A stretch of DNA of 64,000 nucleotides from Allocoleopsis franciscana PCC 7113 (GTDB lineage Bacteria > Cyanobacteriota > Cyanobacteriia > Cyanobacteriales > Coleofasciculaceae), in assembly GCF_000317515.1 (NCBI RefSeq), contig NC_019738.1, positions 1,401,501 through 1,465,500 of the forward strand, in the 5' to 3' direction. Every line of letters begins with the position of its first letter. Position 1 is the first letter of the stretch. The notes beneath the pieces were generated by a model, which saw only the letters and a list, made by a program, of their open reading frames with translations, was not told the origin of the DNA and ran no database searches. The translations under genes were made by a program, and so were the position numbers. Below, piece by piece: positions 37,889 through 48,534 of the stretch.

Positions 37889-38254
37889 ATGACTACTGCT
37901 CTAGTTGTTGAAGATTCCAGAACTGATATGCAAGTGATCATTAGCTGTTTGCAACAAGGAGGCTTAAATGTCCTGACGGCTGACAGTGGTGAAGAAGCTC
38001 TAAGCAAAATTAGTAGCCATCAACCAGATGTCATCGTTCTGGATGTTGTCCTACCCGGACGCAGTGGATATGAAATCTGTCGCGACCTCAAAGCTGAAGC
38101 CAAAACCCGCACCATTCCAGTAATTATCTGTTCAACTAAATCAGGCGAAATGGATAAATTCTGGGGCATGAAACAGGGAGCAGATGCTTACCTTGCCAAA
38201 CCAGTTGACCAAGAGGAATTAGTCCGTACCGTGAAACAGCTCATCAAACGATAA
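37889..38254 (+). CDS. CheY-like response regulator
   Basis: A 121-residue stand-alone receiver domain. Motifs: ALVVEDSRTDMQ (acidic pair), phosphoacceptor Asp in VIVLDVVLPGRSGYEIC, VIICSTKSG (Thr/Ser) and YLAKPVD (Lys). An in-frame extension upstream to 37838 (MFDYQLLCLLLIYTVK) is atypical; MTTALVVEDS is the normal beginning. It equals PixH/TaxP2 in order. Phosphorylated form probably drives pilus motor or other output. A GC-rich hairpin follows it. Confidence 0.92.
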   Translation: MTTALVVEDSRTDMQVIISCLQQGGLNVLTADSGEEALSKISSHQPDVIVLDVVLPGRSGYEICRDLKAEAKTRTIPVIICSTKSGEMDKFWGMKQGADAYLAKPVDQEELVRTVKQLIKR

Positions 38255-38286
38255 GCCCGACCAACCATCAATATCTCACTCTTGAT

Positions 38287-38309
38287 TGGGGTGGGCATTG
38301 CCCACCCCA
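38287..38309. other. GC-rich palindrome between CheY and CheW genes
   Basis: TGGGGTGGGC and GCCCACCCCA form a perfect 10-base stem with a three-base loop. It is inside the operon and has no T-run. It may stabilise the mRNA end, attenuate transcription, or be a dispersed palindrome; a similar GGTGGGCATT/AATGCCCACC word occurs near 50941. Confidence 0.65.
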
Positions 38310-38363
38310 CCAGAGAAATGTGAAAGTTGTGTTTGGACAGCTTCTGAAGTGGAGTCTTAATCA

Positions 38364-38933
38364 ATGTCCAACTCTTTATCAGTCCGCAATTTTTTTTCCA
38401 TACCTGTAGCGCAGCAATTCATCGAATCGGCACCTTCTTCCAGGGCAACTGAACAGTTTTTACGATTTCATCTTTTGCCTGATACGACAGCCCTTTTACC
38501 GATTCAACAACTCACTGAAGTATTAACGATTCCCAAAGCTCAAATTGTACCCATTTTTCAGATGCCATCCTGGGTAATGGGAGCTTACAACTGGCGAGGT
38601 GAAGTTCTTTGGATGGTTGATTTAGGTCATTTAGTTGGACTCACTCCCTGGCACCAACAGGCAAACATTACTTCAGCCCATACAGCGATTGTACTCCAGG
38701 CTCCGACTAAAGAGTCAACGGCTACCAACCCAAAGCATGAGATGTTAGGGTTAGTCGTCAATCGCGTAGAAGATATCGAGTGGTGCAATCCAGATTGGAT
38801 TCAATCGCCGCCTTCATCGACGGTAACTCCTGAACTTGTGCCCTTTTTGCGTGGGTATTGGCTGAAATCGAATGGTGAAATGTTAGTGGTCATCGATGGT
38901 AAAGCGATTATGCTCTCGATGCCCAAGCAATAA
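38364..38933 (+). CDS. CheW-like adaptor protein
   Basis: A 189-residue CheW domain with a 30-residue N-terminal extension. Key segments: LRFHLLPDTTALLPIQQLTEVLTIP, the MPSWVMGAYNWRGEVLWMVDLGHLVG core, and MLGLVVNRVEDIEW. It couples the receptor to the histidine kinase CheA and equals PixI/TaxW1 in gene order. It starts 109 bases after the CheY gene. No alternative start is better than ATG 38364. Confidence 0.9.
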   Translation: MSNSLSVRNFFSIPVAQQFIESAPSSRATEQFLRFHLLPDTTALLPIQQLTEVLTIPKAQIVPIFQMPSWVMGAYNWRGEVLWMVDLGHLVGLTPWHQQANITSAHTAIVLQAPTKESTATNPKHEMLGLVVNRVEDIEWCNPDWIQSPPSSTVTPELVPFLRGYWLKSNGEMLVVIDGKAIMLSMPKQ

Positions 38934-39227
38934 GTTTTAGTTCTGTTATAGAGTGTTTTGTTCACGAGCCTATCTACCGCTACTGCCAAATTCTAAACAA
39001 TTGCGATAGATAGCTCAAATCAACACGGGAAATACTCTAAAAGTTTCATTCTGATTCCTAAATTTGCTTAAGGATTTCGCCACATCAGTTGACTAACGAA
39101 TCCTGACGATTGACCCCCAAGAAAGGGCTATCTATCCATGTGATGTAACGAATTTGCGCTGACATCTAGCCAGTTCGTTTGGAGTCACTCGCAACCACCT
39201 ATTTTTTTGATCATTGAGGTCTGTTCC

Positions 39228-42131
39228 ATGACACAGCTTTCTCCCAAACCAGGCTCTAATCGCAATCCTAATCATAATGGTAATGGTCGAGGTTCTTCCT
39301 TTAAAAGTAATCATCCTGAAGAGCGAAATTCTGCCATTCATTACTCACCTTCTAATCGTCAGTTACAGTCCCCGTTAGATGGTAATACTCTCCAACAGCC
39401 TCTGCTAGAAATGCCACCCATTCCTGTACCGGCAAACTATACTCGTCCACGCTGGGAGTGGGGTAAGTGGTTCTCGACCAGTTTGCGAGTCAAAACCACC
39501 GTGATCGCCATCTTGATCGGTACGCTTCCCGTGGTATCGATTGGTACCGTTGCCTATCTCACCACCAGTCAACAGTTGCGACAGCAAGTTCTTCAAAAAG
39601 AACAATTTGATATGGGTGACATGAAAGACAAGATCTATTTCTTCATCAAAGAGCGTGTGGGTGACATGGACTCGCTCTCGAACATGCCGAACTTCAAAGA
39701 TGCCAAGGTGAGAGACTTACTCAAGCGCGAGGAAAAAGAGGAAGCCCTCAATCGCTTTGCAAGTACTTACAGCATGTACGATAGCATTGCCGTGTTCGAT
39801 CTTAAGGGTAACTTGATTGCCCAATCTAAGAGCGAACCCTTACCGAATCACTGGGACCGAGATTATTTCCAGCAGGCGCTTAAGACGGATAAGCTATTCA
39901 TTACCGAACCCAGACGATCTGAAACGGGCGAGGGTGTTTTTCTTTTCGTAGCAGCTCCGATCAAGGATGGAGCCACTAACCAAACCATCGCGATCGTCCG
40001 CAGCCGCATTCCCATTAAACACCTCCAAGAGGTCTTTAACATCAACGCCGAGCGGGGACAGAAATTGTTTGTGGTTGATGCTTCTGGCAAAATTGCCACA
40101 GCTGCTAACGATCAACTGGTTGGGAAAAAGCTAGAGGAAGTATTTCCCACTCTGTTAACCAAAATCACACCAAAAGACCTCAAACAGAACGAGGTGAAGA
40201 ATATAGTCGGGACAAGTTTGGATGAGCAAACCCCACAGGAGCAGATTTTAACGTACTCTCGGGCTGACCGCCTCAGACCGTTGTTTGGCCTTGACTGGTC
40301 TTTCGTACTAGCTCGTTCTGCCAAGCAAGCCTTTGTTGCTGAGGAACAGTTGCTCTGGACACTGTTCTTGGGTACGGCTTCTGCAACCTTGTTAGTGGGT
40401 GCGATCGCGGCTTTCATCGCCAACCGAGCAACACGCCCCATTGTGGAAGCGGCTCAAGCGGTGGAAAAAATTGGTCAAGGGCAACTCGATACCCGTGTGG
40501 ACATTGCCGGGGAAGACGAGCTAGCGATCCTGGGCGGTAACATCAATGACATGGCAGGTCAGCTAGAAGTATTCACACGAGAACAAACCCTGGCTGCGGA
40601 ACAAGCCTTGTTGGTTGCCAAAGTAACCGGTTCGCGGGCGGAGAACTCCAAAGACTTGGAAGACTTGTTCAAGGACATGATCGAAGAAACCCGCCAAATC
40701 CTGAATGTAGATCGGGTACTCATCTACCGCTTCAACCCCGACTTCAGTGGCTATATTACGGCTGAATCAGTGGCGGCAGGTTTTCCTCGCGCCTTCAGTA
40801 ACAAAGCGGAAAGCTTCTATCTTTCAGAACTGCGAGAAGGAACTGACCCAGAGGACTTGGTCATTGCCATTGATAACATTGCTCACACTAATCTCCAAGC
40901 GGATCACTTGCAGTTATTAGAACGCTGGCGGGTGAAGGCAAAACTAGAAGTACCGATTCTCCATGAAGGTCAGCCCTATGGTCTGCTAATTGCCCACCAC
41001 TGCAAGACTACCTACGAATGGCAAGAGTCTGAAGTCGGCTTCCTCAAACAGTTAGCCGCTCAGATGGGTTTATCCTTAGACCGAGTCCTCCTGTTAGAAC
41101 AGACAGAACAATTAGCCGAAGAACAGCGCGACCTGAAAGAAGGACTGCAAAAACGAGCGTTAGAACTGCTGATGGAAGTAGACCCGATTAGTAAAGGAGA
41201 CTTAACGATTCGGGCACGGGTGACGGCGGATGAAATTGGCACCATCGCGGACTCTTACAACGCCACAGTGGGTAACTTGCGGAAAATTGTTACCCAAGTG
41301 CAAAACGCCAGTAGCCAAGTTGCTCAAACCACCAGCACCAGCGAAGTTTCGGTTCGAGACCTATCCGTAGAAGCCTTGCGACAAGCAGAGAAAATTGCTG
41401 TGGCCTTGAAGCGATCGCAAGATATGGCTCAATCGGTGCAAATCGTGGCTAACAGTGCGAAACAAGCTGAAGTCGCTGTGCAACAAGCCCAAGATACGGT
41501 GCATGAAGGAGACACAGCCATGAACCGAACGGTTGATGGTATTCTCGCAATCCGGGACACAGTAGCAGAAACAGCGAAAAAAGTCAAGCATTTGGGTGAA
41601 TCATCGCAAAAGATTTCCACCGTCGTTAACCTGATTAGTACCTTTGCCGCTCAAACCAACCTGCTAGCCCTTAACGCTTCGATTGAGGCAGCACGGGCAG
41701 GGGAAGAAGGACGAGGGTTTGCGGTGGTTGCCGACGAAGTGCGATCGCTAGCCCAACAATCAGCAGAAGCAACCATTGAAATCGAAAAACTCGTCGCCGC
41801 CATTCAAGGGGAAACCAACGAAGTGGTTGCAGCCATGGAAGCCGGGACGGAGCAGGTAGTAATGGGAACCAAGCTGGTGGATGAAACCCGCCAGAGCCTG
41901 AACAAAATTGCCACAGCGAGTAGCCAGATCAACAAATTGGTTGAGGAGATTGCCCAAGCCACGGTTGTTCAATCCCAAGCATCTGAAGCGGTAACCGAAA
42001 CCATGACCGACGTGGCAGCGATCGCCCAAAAAACTTCAACGGGCGCATCCCTGGTATCGGAATCTTTTAAGGAACTGCTGGCAGTGGCTCAATCACTACA
42101 AGAGGATGTGGGTCAGTTCAGAGTCAGTTAG
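39228..42131 (+). CDS. Methyl-accepting chemotaxis protein with dCache-like, GAF and HAMP domains
   Basis: A 967-residue receptor. TM1 at about residues 85-110; a periplasmic Cache-like sensor at 115-375 ([34 protein letters not shown]); TM2 at 380-405 ([18 protein letters not shown]); a HAMP; a phytochrome-type GAF at 470-640 ([29 protein letters not shown]); a second HAMP; and an MCP signalling domain ending at 967, with tip [20 protein letters not shown]. At the position of the bilin-binding Cys, the sequence is Ala-Asp-His (Asp559 and His560). It is thus related to PixJ-type photoreceptors but lacks the chromophore cysteine. TTG 39207 is an unlikely start; GAGG precedes ATG 39228. Confidence 0.94.
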   Translation: MTQLSPKPGSNRNPNHNGNGRGSSFKSNHPEERNSAIHYSPSNRQLQSPLDGNTLQQPLLEMPPIPVPANYTRPRWEWGKWFSTSLRVKTTVIAILIGTLPVVSIGTVAYLTTSQQLRQQVLQKEQFDMGDMKDKIYFFIKERVGDMDSLSNMPNFKDAKVRDLLKREEKEEALNRFASTYSMYDSIAVFDLKGNLIAQSKSEPLPNHWDRDYFQQALKTDKLFITEPRRSETGEGVFLFVAAPIKDGATNQTIAIVRSRIPIKHLQEVFNINAERGQKLFVVDASGKIATAANDQLVGKKLEEVFPTLLTKITPKDLKQNEVKNIVGTSLDEQTPQEQILTYSRADRLRPLFGLDWSFVLARSAKQAFVAEEQLLWTLFLGTASATLLVGAIAAFIANRATRPIVEAAQAVEKIGQGQLDTRVDIAGEDELAILGGNINDMAGQLEVFTREQTLAAEQALLVAKVTGSRAENSKDLEDLFKDMIEETRQILNVDRVLIYRFNPDFSGYITAESVAAGFPRAFSNKAESFYLSELREGTDPEDLVIAIDNIAHTNLQADHLQLLERWRVKAKLEVPILHEGQPYGLLIAHHCKTTYEWQESEVGFLKQLAAQMGLSLDRVLLLEQTEQLAEEQRDLKEGLQKRALELLMEVDPISKGDLTIRARVTADEIGTIADSYNATVGNLRKIVTQVQNASSQVAQTTSTSEVSVRDLSVEALRQAEKIAVALKRSQDMAQSVQIVANSAKQAEVAVQQAQDTVHEGDTAMNRTVDGILAIRDTVAETAKKVKHLGESSQKISTVVNLISTFAAQTNLLALNASIEAARAGEEGRGFAVVADEVRSLAQQSAEATIEIEKLVAAIQGETNEVVAAMEAGTEQVVMGTKLVDETRQSLNKIATASSQINKLVEEIAQATVVQSQASEAVTETMTDVAAIAQKTSTGASLVSESFKELLAVAQSLQEDVGQFRVS

Positions 42132-42195
42132 AAGGCGAGAAGAGTCGGGGATTGGGGTTGGGGCAATGAGTCAGCCAAACATCATGACGGCTTGT

Positions 42196-42273
42196 TCCAG
42201 CACCCCATCTCCCCCGCACCCCAGCACCCCAGCCCCCCCGCACCCCCGCACCCCAGCACCCCATCTCCCTTTC
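42196..42273 (+). repeat. C-rich low-complexity repeat upstream of the CheA gene
   Basis: Tandem and interleaved copies of CACCCC(G/A)GCACCC-type words, for example GCACCCCAGCACCCCAGC. The run lies in the 154-base gap between the receptor and CheA start codons. It is not likely to be translated because the true CheA start is downstream at 42286. Confidence 0.8.
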
Positions 42274-42285
42274 CCCAGGACGACT

Positions 42286-45200
42286 ATGGCAATCAATCCT
42301 AATATCCGCGATCAAGCCTATCAGTTCTTCATCGAAGAGGCTCCTGAACTGTTGCAGATTCTCGAAGCGGGTTTACTCACCTTAAGGCAAGAGAAGAACA
42401 CTGCCAAAGTCCACGCTTTAATGCGAGCGGCTCATTCCTTAAAAGGAGGGGCTGCCAGTGTAGAGTTAGAAGCGATCAAAACCCTAGCTCATCGCCTAGA
42501 GAACATCTTTAAGGCACTTTACAGCGACACGGTAGAAATTGATACGAACCTAGAGAGTCAACTGCTACAAGCTTACGACTGCTTGCGTCTCCCGTTAATG
42601 GAGCAGATTCAAACCGGTTACTTTGACCCAGAGCACGCTTTAGTTTTAGCCGAACCCCTCTTTGTCCAGATTGAGGACAAATTAGGAGATGCCCTCAACC
42701 AAGCCGATACCTATATTCCCAGTTCCTCAGAGTTGGGTATCGATATGGCTCAGTCTATCTTTGAAGTGGATGTGGGCGAAGGATTGGAGCGTCTGGCAGA
42801 GGTTGTTGCTAATCCTCAAAACTATGAGGTAGGGGGAGAATTAAGAGCACAAGCAGAAGTATTTGCCGGGTTTGCCGAGTTACTCAACCAGCCCGGATTT
42901 GGCGCGATCGCACATACAGCCCAACTAGCACTGGATGCTTACCCCGAACGCGCTTTAACGATTACGCAGCTAGCGCTGGCTGATTTTGAGTTTGCCAGAC
43001 AAGCGATTCTCGCCGCTCATGCACAAAGCACTAACGTCAAACCGATTAGTCCCTCTAGTGCTTTATTAGCCTTAGCCCACTCAGACGGCACAGCCAGCCA
43101 GGAACAGACCAAAGAAACCGTTCCTGCTCTTGAAGATGTCTTGAGCATCAAATTAGATGAAAATCTCTCCATCACCCCAGTACCAGAGGATATATACAAT
43201 CTGGAGGCTGATGGAACACTAGAGGACATTTTTGCCACGGCGGCTCCAAGCTTGAATCCGAGTGTGGCTGAAACCAATCGGCTGGATGAGGTACATCATC
43301 TTGAGCCAGATCTGGCACTAGAAGCGATTTTCGCTAACGCTCCCGAACTATTCGAGCAGCCTTCCCCAACCACCGAAGTGCCAACTCATGAGTTAGACTT
43401 CTGTGAAATTGTTGATATTGAATCAGTAACAGATGAAGCTGTCGGAGATCTGCCTGTCGTGGAAACGGGTGTGGACAGCGCTGTTGTAACTTCCTCTTCA
43501 GATGCTGAAAACGAGTTACCCATTACCCCATTCAACATACCCTCTTTAGCCCTAGAAAACGGTGAAGCAGCCGCTCAATCGATCGCACAGATCTTTGAGC
43601 AGTTGCCACCGGTTGAAGAAATGCCTGTATTGATATCTCGCTCAAATGCTGCCAGCACGACAGCGGAAAATCCCCCAGCGATCAATTTAGTCCCAACGTC
43701 GTCAATTCCGGGTGAATTGTTACCAACGAATGCAGCTCATTCGCCCACCCCTTCCCCTCACCCAGAAGTTGATCGTGGATCGACCGATATTCCTCAAGGT
43801 AAAGCTTCTCCCGTTCCGACGCTTTCAGTGCGAGTGGATTCAGAACGACTGGAACGGATGAATAATGTAGTGGGTGAGTTAGCAATCAACCGCAATGGGC
43901 TTTCTCTCCAGAATCAGCAATTACAGAGATCAGTACGAGAATTGCTGGATCGATTCGTTCAAGTGCAGGGCGTGGTGGGTCACTTGCGGAAGCTATCCGA
44001 TCAGATGCTTGCCACTCCCGAACGCCCTCAGTATGAGGCAATTCTACCTGCCGTTAATCCTCTAGGAGATCTCGTCATTCGTCAAGCTGATTTTGACTCC
44101 CTGGAATTGGATCGGTATGGAGTGCTCAACTCTCGCCTACAAGAGCTGATTGAGGACATGGTGCAGTTGGAAGAAGCGGTGGATGATGTTTCTTTGTTCG
44201 CCAAGCAATCCAATCGCACCCTGGAACAACAGCGACAAATGCTGACTCAGTTGCGGGACGAGTTGATGTGGGCGCGGATGTTGCCGTTGAGTGAGGTACT
44301 CAACCGTTTTCCCAGAGTATTGCGTGATTTATCGACTAATTACCACAAATCGGTCACGTTGAACCTCAGTGGTACAGGGGTGTTAGTGGATAAAGCGGCA
44401 TTAGAAAAACTGTACGATCCTTTGCTGCACTTACTACGAAATGCCTTCGACCATGGCATCGAATCTCCCGAAATCCGGCGTCAGCAGGGCAAACCGGAAC
44501 AAGGTAAAATTGAAATTCGAGCGTATCACCAAGGCAGTCAAACCATTATAGAAGTGAAAGATGATGGTCAAGGACTCGATACCGAAAGTATTGGCAAACG
44601 AGCGATTGAATTAGGGTTATTATCCGCCGAGCAACTGGCGACGACTTCTAATAATCATCTGTTTGAACTGGTGTTCGAGCCAGGATTTTCCACCGCCAAG
44701 CAGGTAAGCGAACTGTCTGGACGGGGAGTGGGGTTGGATGTGGTGCGCTCCCAAATGCGATCGCTCAAAGGCAGTATTACGGTTTCTTCTTCGCCGGGAG
44801 TTGGTACGACTTTTACCTTACATCTACCGTTAACTCTAACAATCGCTAAATTACTCGTCTGCTTAATTGGCCCCACCGCTATCGCCTTGCCGTCTGACAG
44901 TGTGGAGGAAATTGTCGTTCCTAAATCCGACCAGGTGAAAACGACAGGAGAACAGCGATTTTTGCGTTGGCGTGACCAGATTGTTCCAGCTTATCGACTC
45001 GCTGACATTTTGGATTATACCTGCCCGTTGCCTGAAAGCGCTCCCAGTCAAGCTTTGGTGTCAGTTCCTTCTCCAGCCGATTGGGCACTACCGATGCTGG
45101 TACTGCGACAAGAGGAACAGGTTCTCGCATTGGAAATTGATCGCTTGGTCACAGAGCAAGAATTGGTGATTAAACCGTTTGGTTCTGCGATCGCACCTCC

Positions 45201-45825
45201 TAGTTTTACTTACGGTTGTACCATTTTGGGGGATGGCAGTTTAATCCCGGTGATTGATGGTACAGTTCTACTCGATCAGCTTTTGGGTCACAATACAACC
45301 GCCACACGAATCAACACGGGTTCTAAGCCGATTACTTTAACGGTTAACGAAAATTCTTCCATTAACCAGACCAAGACGGGTATTACAGCGCCTCATGCTC
45401 CCACCGTACTGGTGGTTGATGATGCGGTTGCTCTGCGACGAACCCTCGCGCTTACCCTAGAACGAGCCGGTTGTCGAGTCTTGCAGGCACGGGATGGACG
45501 AGAAGCTTTGGAACAACTGCGCCAAGGTTCGTCTCGTGTGAATCTCGTGGTTTGTGATATTGAAATGCCCAATATGAACGGCTTTGAATTTCTTGGTCAG
45601 CGTCGCCAAGACCCTCAATTGTCAAAAATTCCCGTCGTCATGCTGACCTCTCGCAGTAATGATAAACATCGATGGCTAGCCATGCGTTTAGGTGCGACGG
45701 CTTACTTCACCAAGCCTTACCTGGAACAAGAGTTTCTAGTCGCGATCAAACACATTATTGATGAGCAAAAGTCACAATCTACCCTTGAGTCGTCACGAAA
45801 CTCATTGCAACTCCAAGAAGCTTAA
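42286..45825 (+). CDS. Hybrid CheA-type histidine kinase with C-terminal receiver
   Basis: An 1179-residue kinase. Hpt domain at residues 1-110 with phosphoacceptor His in MRAAHSLKGGAAS. A long variable linker (about 115-520) follows. Then come the dimerisation domain (SVRVDSERLERMNNVVGELAINR), the ATPase domain (LLRNAFDHGIES, DDGQGLD, SGRGVGLDVVRSQ), a CheW-like domain (ALPSDSVEEIVVPK), and a receiver at 1040-1160 (VLVVDDAVALRRTL, phosphoacceptor Asp in VVCDIEMPNMNGFE, Lys in FTKPY). An in-frame start at 42106 would add 60 low-complexity residues. ATG 42286 preceded by AGGA gives the normal Hpt start. It equals PixL/HmpE in order. Confidence 0.94.
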   Translation: MAINPNIRDQAYQFFIEEAPELLQILEAGLLTLRQEKNTAKVHALMRAAHSLKGGAASVELEAIKTLAHRLENIFKALYSDTVEIDTNLESQLLQAYDCLRLPLMEQIQTGYFDPEHALVLAEPLFVQIEDKLGDALNQADTYIPSSSELGIDMAQSIFEVDVGEGLERLAEVVANPQNYEVGGELRAQAEVFAGFAELLNQPGFGAIAHTAQLALDAYPERALTITQLALADFEFARQAILAAHAQSTNVKPISPSSALLALAHSDGTASQEQTKETVPALEDVLSIKLDENLSITPVPEDIYNLEADGTLEDIFATAAPSLNPSVAETNRLDEVHHLEPDLALEAIFANAPELFEQPSPTTEVPTHELDFCEIVDIESVTDEAVGDLPVVETGVDSAVVTSSSDAENELPITPFNIPSLALENGEAAAQSIAQIFEQLPPVEEMPVLISRSNAASTTAENPPAINLVPTSSIPGELLPTNAAHSPTPSPHPEVDRGSTDIPQGKASPVPTLSVRVDSERLERMNNVVGELAINRNGLSLQNQQLQRSVRELLDRFVQVQGVVGHLRKLSDQMLATPERPQYEAILPAVNPLGDLVIRQADFDSLELDRYGVLNSRLQELIEDMVQLEEAVDDVSLFAKQSNRTLEQQRQMLTQLRDELMWARMLPLSEVLNRFPRVLRDLSTNYHKSVTLNLSGTGVLVDKAALEKLYDPLLHLLRNAFDHGIESPEIRRQQGKPEQGKIEIRAYHQGSQTIIEVKDDGQGLDTESIGKRAIELGLLSAEQLATTSNNHLFELVFEPGFSTAKQVSELSGRGVGLDVVRSQMRSLKGSITVSSSPGVGTTFTLHLPLTLTIAKLLVCLIGPTAIALPSDSVEEIVVPKSDQVKTTGEQRFLRWRDQIVPAYRLADILDYTCPLPESAPSQALVSVPSPADWALPMLVLRQEEQVLALEIDRLVTEQELVIKPFGSAIAPPSFTYGCTILGDGSLIPVIDGTVLLDQLLGHNTTATRINTGSKPITLTVNENSSINQTKTGITAPHAPTVLVVDDAVALRRTLALTLERAGCRVLQARDGREALEQLRQGSSRVNLVVCDIEMPNMNGFEFLGQRRQDPQLSKIPVVMLTSRSNDKHRWLAMRLGATAYFTKPYLEQEFLVAIKHIIDEQKSQSTLESSRNSLQLQEA

Positions 45826-45873
45826 TTGGTAACACCTAGAGAGATGGGAGAATGGGTAATTTTCAGTAGCGTC

Positions 45874-45936
45874 CCATTACCTATTACCCATTACCCATTA
45901 CCCATTACCCATTACCCATTACCCATTACCTATTAC
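45874..45936 (+). repeat. TTACCCA heptamer tandem repeat
   Basis: About eight copies of the 7-base unit TTACCCA (two variants read TTACCTA) end five bases before the ATG of the next gene. An inverted relative AATGGGTAAT lies at 45851-45860, so hairpins can form. It resembles the short tandemly repeated heptamers (STRR) of filamentous cyanobacteria. Confidence 0.88.
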
Positions 45937-45940
45937 TCCT

Positions 45941-46483
45941 ATGAAAAATCTCTTACTCCAACCCAAATCTACTGCTGCCGATTTTCGTAAGTCTCGACAG
46001 ACAGCACCTTCGATCAAACTGATTGTGTTTAAAATCGGTAATCTCAATTTTGCTCTACGCATTGAATCGGTTTACAAAGTAGTGGATCGCACGCCAGTTT
46101 ACAGTAGCGGACTCAATCATGTTGGAGTAGCCCACATGGGTGATTCTCTGCGAGATAGTTCTGCGGCACGGGAAATCACGGTTGTAGACCTGAATTGGCA
46201 ATTTTTTCAATCCAGTTCAATGTCTGAGTCCGGCGGTTATCTGGCGATTGTGCAAAGTACAACGGGTGAATTTTACGGGATTCCCGTGGTTAACACTCCT
46301 GTCTTAATCGAAGTGCCGTTATCCATGTTCCGGGTTTTACCAGAGTCCTATCGTCGTGCGGATACCCTGGAAGTCGCTAGCCATGTTGCTGTTATTCCAC
46401 AGCAAGGAGGAACACTAACTGTGTTTTTACTGGATGTTGATTTACTCCTGCCACTCTTCCAAAAACTGGCTGCGGTGAAATAG
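45941..46483 (+). CDS. CheW-like domain protein, last gene of the taxis operon
   Basis: A 180-residue protein with a CheW-like fold: LIVFKIGNLNFALRIESVYKVV near residue 28, then VVDLNWQFFQS, YLAIVQSTTGEFYGIPVVNTP and VFLLDVDLLLP. It differs from classical CheW and may bind CheA, the receptor, or act as a sink. No Shine-Dalgarno precedes the ATG; instead a TTACCCA heptamer array ends beside it. It is the sixth co-directional gene of the run. Confidence 0.78.
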   Translation: MKNLLLQPKSTAADFRKSRQTAPSIKLIVFKIGNLNFALRIESVYKVVDRTPVYSSGLNHVGVAHMGDSLRDSSAAREITVVDLNWQFFQSSSMSESGGYLAIVQSTTGEFYGIPVVNTPVLIEVPLSMFRVLPESYRRADTLEVASHVAVIPQQGGTLTVFLLDVDLLLPLFQKLAAVK

Positions 46484-47127
46484 CGAATCATTTCAATTCA
46501 ACAAGCGTACTAAGCTGACAATCATCCAAATTGCAGATGTCCAGAGTAGAGATTTCTTGTAACTTGGGAAAGATTGTCCGTCCAAATTATGCAAGTTAAA
46601 GGCATAAAAGAACAGCTTAGCACTGTCACAGATTGGAGCTAAAACTTGCATCCTGAGGTTCAAGACGCTGACAATTGACTAAGTTTTGTGGGTGATTGGC
46701 GGATGAAGCGTGGGTAAGGTTGAATGACTCCAATGGCGCGATTGCGAAGCGCTGCTGTGTTAGGGAAACGACTTGGAAGGAATCAGCGCAGAGCGATCTT
46801 TTCCTCAAAGATGTGTTTTCCTCATAACTGGAGTTTAGACTACGATGGCAAGGAGTGCCGAGTAGAGAAGCAGTAATTACGGCAAAAAAATTAGTCAAGT
46901 TCGCGAGTGCCAATCGCGAATAAAACTCAGCGCAATGAAACTGACATGAAATGATACAGACTTAAGCTCAAGCCGGGATGATTGCCCAGAACAAAAACTC
47001 TCGCGTGTGTCTCTCCGGTTCTGTGTTTCCGTGTCTACCCTAATCAAGAGCATCCAACCTGACATGTATAAGTCATGGGAAAGGGGAGAAAATGATAATT
47101 AACCAAAATCGATCATTTCTCCCCTGC
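46484..47127. other. Intergenic region between taxis operon and transposase
   Basis: No gene is supported. A minus-strand frame at 46626-46913 lacks family features and looks like translated non-coding DNA. The left boundary of the following transposase element must lie near its end, but terminal repeats could not be found by eye. Confidence 0.4.
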
Positions 47128-48434
47128 ATGAACTATAAACAACTTCAAGAATTTCGCCAACAAGTTTACGACTTAATTAACTTCGCGCAGGATGCTACTT
47201 TTGAGTTGACTGATGCTGTACTCACAACTCGCAATGTCTATAGCCTAGCTGAATTTTCTTTAAGTCCCTTTTTTCGACGGAAGTGGCCGAGCATATATGA
47301 AGCTCTACAAGACTGTAGACCGAATCGCAACAAGTTAATGCGCCTGTATATCAAACAGATACTAGTGCAGGAGCGCCCCGTTTTAGCCGTAGATCATACG
47401 GCTTGGGCAAGAGTTCATTCACCAACATTGCAAGACCGTACTTACTGCCATCAGCCAAGTGCGATCGCTTCCAACAAACCGATTAGTATCGGTCAAGGAT
47501 ACAGTACCATAGCTTGGATACCCGAACATAAGGGCAGTTGGGCATTACCTTTGAGACATGAGCGGATTACCAGTTGGGAGAATCCGATTAGCAAAGCTGC
47601 TTGGCAAATCAAACAAGCTTGTAAGTATTTGCCACTACGTCCGATGATTTTACTCGATAGTGAATATGGCAATGCTTCCTTGCTCAATCAAACAGCCCAG
47701 ATAGAAGCCGACTTTTTGATGAGGATTCGTTCTAATCGTTGTTTATACTCAGCACCTCCTGCCTATACAGGTAAGGGACGACCCAGAAAACATGGTCAAA
47801 AATTTAAGCTCAACGACTCATCAACTTGGTGGGAAGCTACTGAAATGGTTGAAGTTGAGGACTCAAGGTTTGGGCAACTTCGAGTCCGGATGTGGCAAGA
47901 CCTGCATTTTCTGGTAGTGCTTCAATTGCTATGCAATTAATTTTAGTCGAACGTATCCTGCCGGAGCAATCACACTCAAAGTCTCAACCGTTATGGTTGG
48001 TGTGGGTAGGTCAGGAAATGCTGCCCCTGCCTGAGATTTGGCGACAATATTTACGTCGCTTTGCTGTTGACCACTGGTATCGTTTTCTTAAACAACGATT
48101 ACATTGGACAGTTCCTCAACTGAGTACTCCATGCCAATGTGAAAGGTGGAGTGATTTAATGCCCATATTGACTTGGGAATTATGGTTAGCTAGAGACTTG
48201 GTGGCACAACACCACCTTCCTTGGCAAAAACCCCTGTCAAATTTAACTCCTGGGCGGGTGGCTGAGTCGTTCGCATTACTTTTACCGGAGATTGGCACAC
48301 CGGCTGTCTCTCCCAAACCCCGTGGAAAGTCTCCGGGTTGGCAAGCCGGGAACAAACGTACTAAAAAAACTCGTTACCCAGTAGTGAAAAAAGGAAAAAC
48401 ACCACACAAAAAACGGACAAAAAAAGCTGCTTAA
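47128..48434 (+). pseudogene. Transposase of a cyanobacterial DDE family, frameshifted
   Basis: The first part (47128-47940) starts MNYKQLQEFRQQVYDLI and has catalytic-type Asp in PVLAVDHTAWAR and ILLDSEYGN. It reaches LRVRMWQDLHF, then leaves frame. The second part continues in another frame from about 47911 (SGSASIAMQLILVERI) through QYLRRFAVDHWYRFLKQRLHW to a basic C-terminus (KKRTKKAA) at 48434. Deletion of one base in the TTTTC run at 47908-47912 would explain the change. A longer in-frame beginning at 47092 is possible. Terminal inverted repeats and target duplications were not identified. Confidence 0.83.
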
Positions 48435-48534
48435 TCTCTATTTTTTCTCTGGCTGTTCTTCTTTCTCAGCTTTTGTTATCGCTGAGTTAGTTTGTCGTAG
48501 TCTAATCTCCAGTAGTCCGCATGATCAAGGTAAG

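Noticed and set aside
45874-45936. CRISPR array
   Set aside because: The TTACCCA units are 7 bases with no spacers; this is a simple tandem repeat.
46626-46913. 95-codon minus-strand frame after the taxis operon
   Set aside because: No recognisable domain or ribosome-binding site; judged non-coding.
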